A DNA stretch of 64,000 bases from Coleofasciculus sp937127375 (GTDB lineage: Bacteria; Cyanobacteriota; Cyanobacteriia; Cyanobacteriales; Coleofasciculaceae), in the NCBI GenBank assembly GCA_040218875.1, contig JAVJQP010000108.1, one strand, 5' to 3'. Below the pieces are notes generated by a model. That model did not search any database and was not told the origin of the DNA. It saw nothing but the letters and a program-made list of their open reading frames with translations. Shown here piece by piece: positions 60,055 to 64,000 of the stretch (its first letter is position 1; each line of letters starts with the position of its first letter). The translations under genes and the position numbers were made by a program.

Positions 60055-62280
60055 TCAAGAGCGTGTAGCCCCTGTCGGAATTGGCTCCTCTTGTTCTTCT
60101 TCTAATTCCTCATCTTCAAAAGCGTCTTCGTCTTCGTCTTCATACTCCAGTTCAATATCCTCCTCAACCTCAGTAGCGCTGACTGGAATCGACGTATCTG
60201 CACTGTTGATAATCGCCCCTAATAACGCTGATGGCTCGGCTTCAGTTAATTCTTGAGCTGCCAGATTCAGGATTGATTTCTCACTGTAGCCGGGACGGGT
60301 GACGAGTACCATTCCATCAGCTAGGGGTTCGAGTAACAAGGTATCATTGGACAGGGAGAGCGCCGGACTATCAATGACCACAAAGTCAAAGCGACTGCGA
60401 GCATCAGTGATAAGCTGTTGAAATTCTCGCGATTCTAGGATCGCGGCGGCTTGTTTTTGGGGTCCGGGACTGGGTACGATATAGAGATTCTCAATATTCG
60501 GGGCTAATTGAATACAGGCACTCTTAGACCCGTAGTAGGGTAAGGGTTGGGTCGTCGCTTCCGGTTCAGGGGTGACGTGGTGGAAATGGGCTTGGGAGGA
60601 TGAGCGCAAATCGGCTTCAATTAATAGAGTACGCTTACCCGCATGGGCTGACGCGATCGCTAAATTATAAGCAGTGGTGCTTTTGCCTTCTCCCTTAACC
60701 GTGCTGGCGATTAACACCACCTTCAAGGATTTATGCTCTCCACTACAAAGCTTACTGCGGAACCGTTCGTATACCTCTAAATAAGGTGAACTTGACTTGA
60801 GTAAAATACCCGTTTGTCCCAAATCTGGGTCAATGCTCATCACCACAGGCAATTCTGCCAAGACAGGGACATCATGTTGTGCCAGCAGTTGCTGGATTTC
60901 TTTCGCCGCGTAGAGTTTGCTATCCAAGATAGCTAGGATGAGAATCACACCAGCCGCCGCGACTAAGCCGACAAAGGTTCCCCCGGCGAGGATGACAATG
61001 GGATTGGTTGATTCTTTCCCACCTTTCTTCTGGACATTCGGAGGCTGATCAACGCTAAGATAGCTCACGGTTTCCGCTTCGGCGGCTTTGGCGTCGATGA
61101 GTGATGCCTGTAATCTGTTGTAGAAGTCTTGTTTGAGCTGAAACTGCTGCGCCAACCTTACCTGCTCAAGCTGCTTGGTGGGAATCTGTTGATAGTCTTG
61201 GAGCAGTTCCTGTCCAATTCTTTTAGTAGTTTCCAGTTGATCTTGCAGGGTATCGCGTTGAGTTGATAATGACACCAATGTATCAGCTAACTGTTTCCTA
61301 GCTGGGTCAAGGCTGCTATCGGCTCGGATTTGCGGCGGGGTTAAAGCTTCACCTCTGCCGTTCCCCTGAATCACCTCAGCGGCTCGTCGTGCCAGCATCG
61401 CCTCATACGTGCGTTGCTGTCGCTGCAACTCTTGCACATTCGGGTATTGGTCTTTATACCCTTGACTCTTGAGCAGTTCTTCCTGAGTTTCAATTTGTTG
61501 CAATTGTCCGCGCAAGCCAGCGATGGTGGGATCAGCGCTCAGGGCTGAGTTGGTATAAGCTTGATCCGCCGTCAACCCCAACCGCCTCTGCAAGCTAGCC
61601 ATCTGACTCTCAATTCCTTCTAGAGTCTGTTGCACTTGGCGTTGCTGTTGTTGGTTGGCATTAATTTGTGCCAGCAAGCTGTTATCTTCAGCTAAGGCTA
61701 AGGCAGCGCCTTCAATCCGGTTAAAGGTTTCCAGTTCTTCTTGTGCCTGTTTTAATTCGTTTTCCGCCTCCGCTGAGCGTGTTTCAATTGAGTCAATAAT
61801 CGCTTGCAGTCGTCCAGTATTAATCAAACGACTTTGCTCGATCATTTTTTGCATCAGCACTTCTACAGTTTTGGCGGCTTGCTCCGGATCATCATCGTTG
61901 TAAAACACTCCAATGATTGATGGAATCGCCCCTTCTCCCTCTCCTACAGACTTGTCGAACTTCAAATCTACATTATCAATTATCTGTTTTGGATCAGCGC
62001 CCACAGCGATAGATGTGGCTTTAATCACGTTCTCCTCTAAAAGATTCTCCTTTCCCAGTTGCACCCCCTGCTGCTGAATTTGGGTTCCGGTTTCCGAAAA
62101 GGTTCTCACCGGAGGAGTCACCGACAAAATTCCAACCGCTTCGTAAGACACAGCACTGGGGGGAGAGGGCATAATCGCCACAACGCCCGATCCGCCAGTA
62201 ATTAAAGCAAAAATACCGATACCAATAAATTTATAGCGATCAAGGGCGATTAAATAACGTTTAATTAAGGGAATAGTCAT
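60055..62280 (-). CDS. Wzc-like polysaccharide co-polymerase / BY-kinase-type protein
   Basis: This 741-residue inner-membrane protein has an N-terminal Wzz domain between two membrane helices (about 17-38 and 430-455). A long coiled-coil periplasmic part and a C-terminal cytoplasmic ATPase follow. The ATPase has Walker A STVKGEGKSTTAYN, a Walker A'-like LLIEADLR (Glu where Asp is usual) and Walker B FVVIDSPA. The tail lacks a tyrosine cluster and is instead very acidic (residues about 705-735). Wzc proteins regulate chain length and export of capsule or exopolysaccharide. It is followed after a gap by the Wza-like gene upstream on the same strand. Confidence 0.88.
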   Translation of the reverse strand: MTIPLIKRYLIALDRYKFIGIGIFALITGGSGVVAIMPSPPSAVSYEAVGILSVTPPVRTFSETGTQIQQQGVQLGKENLLEENVIKATSIAVGADPKQIIDNVDLKFDKSVGEGEGAIPSIIGVFYNDDDPEQAAKTVEVLMQKMIEQSRLINTGRLQAIIDSIETRSAEAENELKQAQEELETFNRIEGAALALAEDNSLLAQINANQQQQRQVQQTLEGIESQMASLQRRLGLTADQAYTNSALSADPTIAGLRGQLQQIETQEELLKSQGYKDQYPNVQELQRQQRTYEAMLARRAAEVIQGNGRGEALTPPQIRADSSLDPARKQLADTLVSLSTQRDTLQDQLETTKRIGQELLQDYQQIPTKQLEQVRLAQQFQLKQDFYNRLQASLIDAKAAEAETVSYLSVDQPPNVQKKGGKESTNPIVILAGGTFVGLVAAAGVILILAILDSKLYAAKEIQQLLAQHDVPVLAELPVVMSIDPDLGQTGILLKSSSPYLEVYERFRSKLCSGEHKSLKVVLIASTVKGEGKSTTAYNLAIASAHAGKRTLLIEADLRSSSQAHFHHVTPEPEATTQPLPYYGSKSACIQLAPNIENLYIVPSPGPQKQAAAILESREFQQLITDARSRFDFVVIDSPALSLSNDTLLLEPLADGMVLVTRPGYSEKSILNLAAQELTEAEPSALLGAIINSADTSIPVSATEVEEDIELEYEDEDEDAFEDEELEEEQEEPIPTGATRS

Positions 62281-62496
62281 AGCAATTTAACTGAACGAGT
62301 CGTGCAAGCGGAGTCTAGGAGAGGAGGCACCGAATGGGGGTATACTGAATTGAGGGAAATAAATGATGTCAAAGTGTCTGTGCTTGTATTCTAGCTCAGC
62401 ACCCTTGTAGGATGATAGCGGAAAGGATGCGATCGCGCAGCCATTCAACGAGCAACGTCTTGTCCGGATAACAAATTGCATCTCTTCCCAGCTCCC

Positions 62497-62516
62497 AGAC
62501 GTAGCATGCTACGTCT
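62497..62516. repeat. CATG-centred palindrome, copy 9
   Basis: The perfect palindrome AGACGTAGCATGCTACGTCT with the flank CAGCTCCC shared with copy 8, between the Wza-like and Wzc-like genes. Confidence 0.8.
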
Positions 62517-62548
62517 CTACACTCACCACAATGCTTATTTAGCAAGCC

Positions 62549-63766
62549 CTAATTATTATCATCCCCTGAGCCAAACACATTCCCGACATTTTCAAAAAAG
62601 TTGCGAAATCCGAGAAAATCACTAAAGGGTCGAGTCACTAAACGCAAAGCATAGTTGATTTTAGCGATAAGGCTACGACCAACCACAATAACATCTTCAT
62701 TCTGCAAGGGGACATTTTGCGCCAAATCACCCATGAGGACTGCTTTCCCATCAATCTCCTGTGTCACCACCTTACCCCGTTCCGGATCAAACCGCATTAA
62801 GGCAATTTCACTTAAATTCGCATCGTCCAAACTCGGCGCCAGGGAGGTCAATGCATCCATAAAATTACTCCCATTGGGCAAATTCAGGTTGCCAATTCGA
62901 CCAGTAGGATAACTCAAAACTCGCAGCGTAATTTGCGGTGTCGCCAGCGTTGAGCGAGAGGCGAGACTGCGGTCATAATCCATAGTTGTACCGATTTCTA
63001 ATTCCAATACGACTACAGAATCCCCATCTCGGAGACGCATATCCGGTAAGGCTGTCGCATTTTGCAACGGTGTAAATAAATCAATCTGTTGCTCAATAAT
63101 CGAATTATCCACAGGAGAACGCCGACGCACGATGACAGTACGCAAATCAGCCAGATTCGTGGTTCCGCCAGCCGCTTGTAGAGCCGCCGTAAGCTGAGAA
63201 CCGGGCGCTAGGGAATAATAGCCAGGTCGAGTCACTTCACCTGCAATGGTGACTGTGGCGGGACGCAATCCGGCTAGAACTACGGTAACATCGGGGTCAA
63301 CCACAAATTCACTATACGCGGCGGCTAGTTTTGCTTCAACTTGGTCGGGAGTAAGTCCGAGGACGTTAATTTTACCGACTAAGGGAACTAAGATATTCCC
63401 TTGTAAATCAATTGTGCCGGAAAAATTAAGGTCAGGAAAACGTTCTACTGTAACCGCAATGGAATCACCAATACCGAGAACATATTCATTAAATTGAGTA
63501 TCCGGGACTCTTTGCGGTGATTCTTCTGGATAACCGAGGGGTGGCGGTGGCGCAAAGGGATTGGGAACATTAATATTTACGTCCTCTGTGGGACTATTAA
63601 TTTCTTGTGGAGGTGGCAAGGTGGGAAGTTGAGCATGTTCTCGTTTGGCAGTTGGTACTGAAGGTTCTGTTATTCCCTGAGACGTTGCCCAAGCGGTTGA
63701 ATTAATTTGTCCTAACCAGCCAATTGCTATTAATGTGCCGACAGCATACCAATTAATTTTAGTCAA
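62549..63766 (-). CDS. Wza-like polysaccharide export protein (SLBB domains)
   Basis: This protein of about 405 residues has a signal peptide, a proline-rich stretch and the polysaccharide export domain (YVLGIGDSIAVTVERFPDLN and GTIDLQGNILVPLVGKINVL). SLBB domains follow (VTIAGEVTRPGYYSLAPGSQ and a second near 270-370). It probably forms the outer-membrane export channel paired with the Wzc-like protein. The start is a TTG at 63766, chosen because GGAGGG lies 7 nt upstream; the frame is open to 63790. It lies directly next to the 24-bp tandem array. Confidence 0.88.
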   Translation of the reverse strand: MTKINWYAVGTLIAIGWLGQINSTAWATSQGITEPSVPTAKREHAQLPTLPPPQEINSPTEDVNINVPNPFAPPPPLGYPEESPQRVPDTQFNEYVLGIGDSIAVTVERFPDLNFSGTIDLQGNILVPLVGKINVLGLTPDQVEAKLAAAYSEFVVDPDVTVVLAGLRPATVTIAGEVTRPGYYSLAPGSQLTAALQAAGGTTNLADLRTVIVRRRSPVDNSIIEQQIDLFTPLQNATALPDMRLRDGDSVVVLELEIGTTMDYDRSLASRSTLATPQITLRVLSYPTGRIGNLNLPNGSNFMDALTSLAPSLDDANLSEIALMRFDPERGKVVTQEIDGKAVLMGDLAQNVPLQNEDVIVVGRSLIAKINYALRLVTRPFSDFLGFRNFFENVGNVFGSGDDNN

Positions 63767-63787
63767 AATTATTCCCTCCACATCACT

Positions 63788-63979
63788 CAATTATCAGGAC
63801 GGGTTTAGCCGCAATTATCAGGACGGGTTTAGCCGCAATTATCAGGACGGGTTTAGCCACAATTGTAGGGGCGGGTTTAGGGACAATTGTAGGGGCGGGT
63901 TTAGGGACAATTGTAGGGGCGGGTTTAGGGACAATTGTAGGGGCGGGTTTAGGGACAATTGTAGGGTCGGGTTTAGGGA
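63788..63979. repeat. 24-bp tandem repeat array, eight units, built on the element's left arm
   Basis: Eight head-to-tail 24-mers run at 63788, 63812, 63836, 63860, 63884, 63908, 63932 and 63956. The first three are of type CAATTATCAGGACGGGTTTAGCCG and the next five of type CAATTGTAGGGGCGGGTTTAGGGA. Each contains the GGGGCGGGTTTAG arm of the palindromic element. The array ends at 63980-64000 with CAATTGAGG, then GCTAAACCCGTCC, the complementary right arm. It lies upstream of the Wza-like gene and continues to the window edge. Confidence 0.92.
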
Positions 63980-64000
63980 CAATTGAGGCTAAACCCGTCC

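Noticed and set aside
63788..64000. CRISPR array
   Set aside because: The units are contiguous 24-mers with no unique spacers, so it is a plain tandem repeat; no cas genes are in the window.

Overview
The window looks like the chromosome of a filamentous cyanobacterium. The evidence is photosystem genes (psaF, psaJ, psbH, psbN), cyanobacterium-specific families (CPP1-like, XisH/XisI, the fused mannose-1-phosphate guanylyltransferase/phosphomannomutase), many HIP1 octamers (GCGATCGC) and heptameric STRR repeats. The gene mix and dispersed repeats suggest a large-genome mat-former of the Coleofasciculus/Microcoleus/Moorea kind; that genus-level guess is inference.

Layout. 0-14.5 kb: recJ (cut by the window edge), an FMN reductase, DoxX, a bacterial-type CrtI phytoene desaturase, an SDR, 4-hydroxyphenylpyruvate dioxygenase, a CPP1-like protein, an OmpR-type response regulator, tatA, psbH/psbN (divergent), rpoZ, a VapBC-like pair, purH and psaFJ. 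14.5-30 kb: tsaD, xisHI copy 1, a large B12-binding-type radical SAM protein, a STAS protein, ssb, the sugar nucleotidyltransferase fusion, cobK, an M50 protease with CBS domains and a pentapeptide protein. 30-39 kb: two giant tandem filamentous-haemagglutinin-type exoproteins, then a trypsin-like PEP-CTERM protease. 39-48 kb: glgP, a wrecked FHA/ABC transporter gene, xisHI copy 2, a shortened DUF1016 nuclease and a graveyard of gene fragments, including an IS1380-type transposase remnant. 48-64 kb: ribD, an aldo/keto reductase, two paralogous putative small RNAs, a SucC/SucD-like pair, two rhomboid proteases, a fatty acid hydroxylase, a LYS20-type homocitrate synthase, an AbrB-type membrane protein and a Wzc/Wza-like exopolysaccharide export pair.

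The most unusual feature is a family of about 57-60 nt palindromic elements (arms GGGGCGGGTTT / AAACCCGCCCC). Most copies are intergenic. Four copies sit in frame inside three housekeeping genes: one in hppD, one in the radical SAM gene and two in tandem in cobK. Each adds residues without breaking the protein, which resembles the Rickettsia palindromic elements. One arm of the same element appears to have expanded into a 24-bp tandem array at the right edge. A second palindrome family (AGACG...CATG...CGTCT) often lies beside the first. Other points of interest are the SucC/SucD pair that lacks catalytic residues, the fungal/Thermus-type homocitrate synthase, CrtI in a cyanobacterium, and a double-hairpin repeat whose stems covary around a conserved linker.

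All function calls were made by reading motifs and remembered family sequences. No database search was run.
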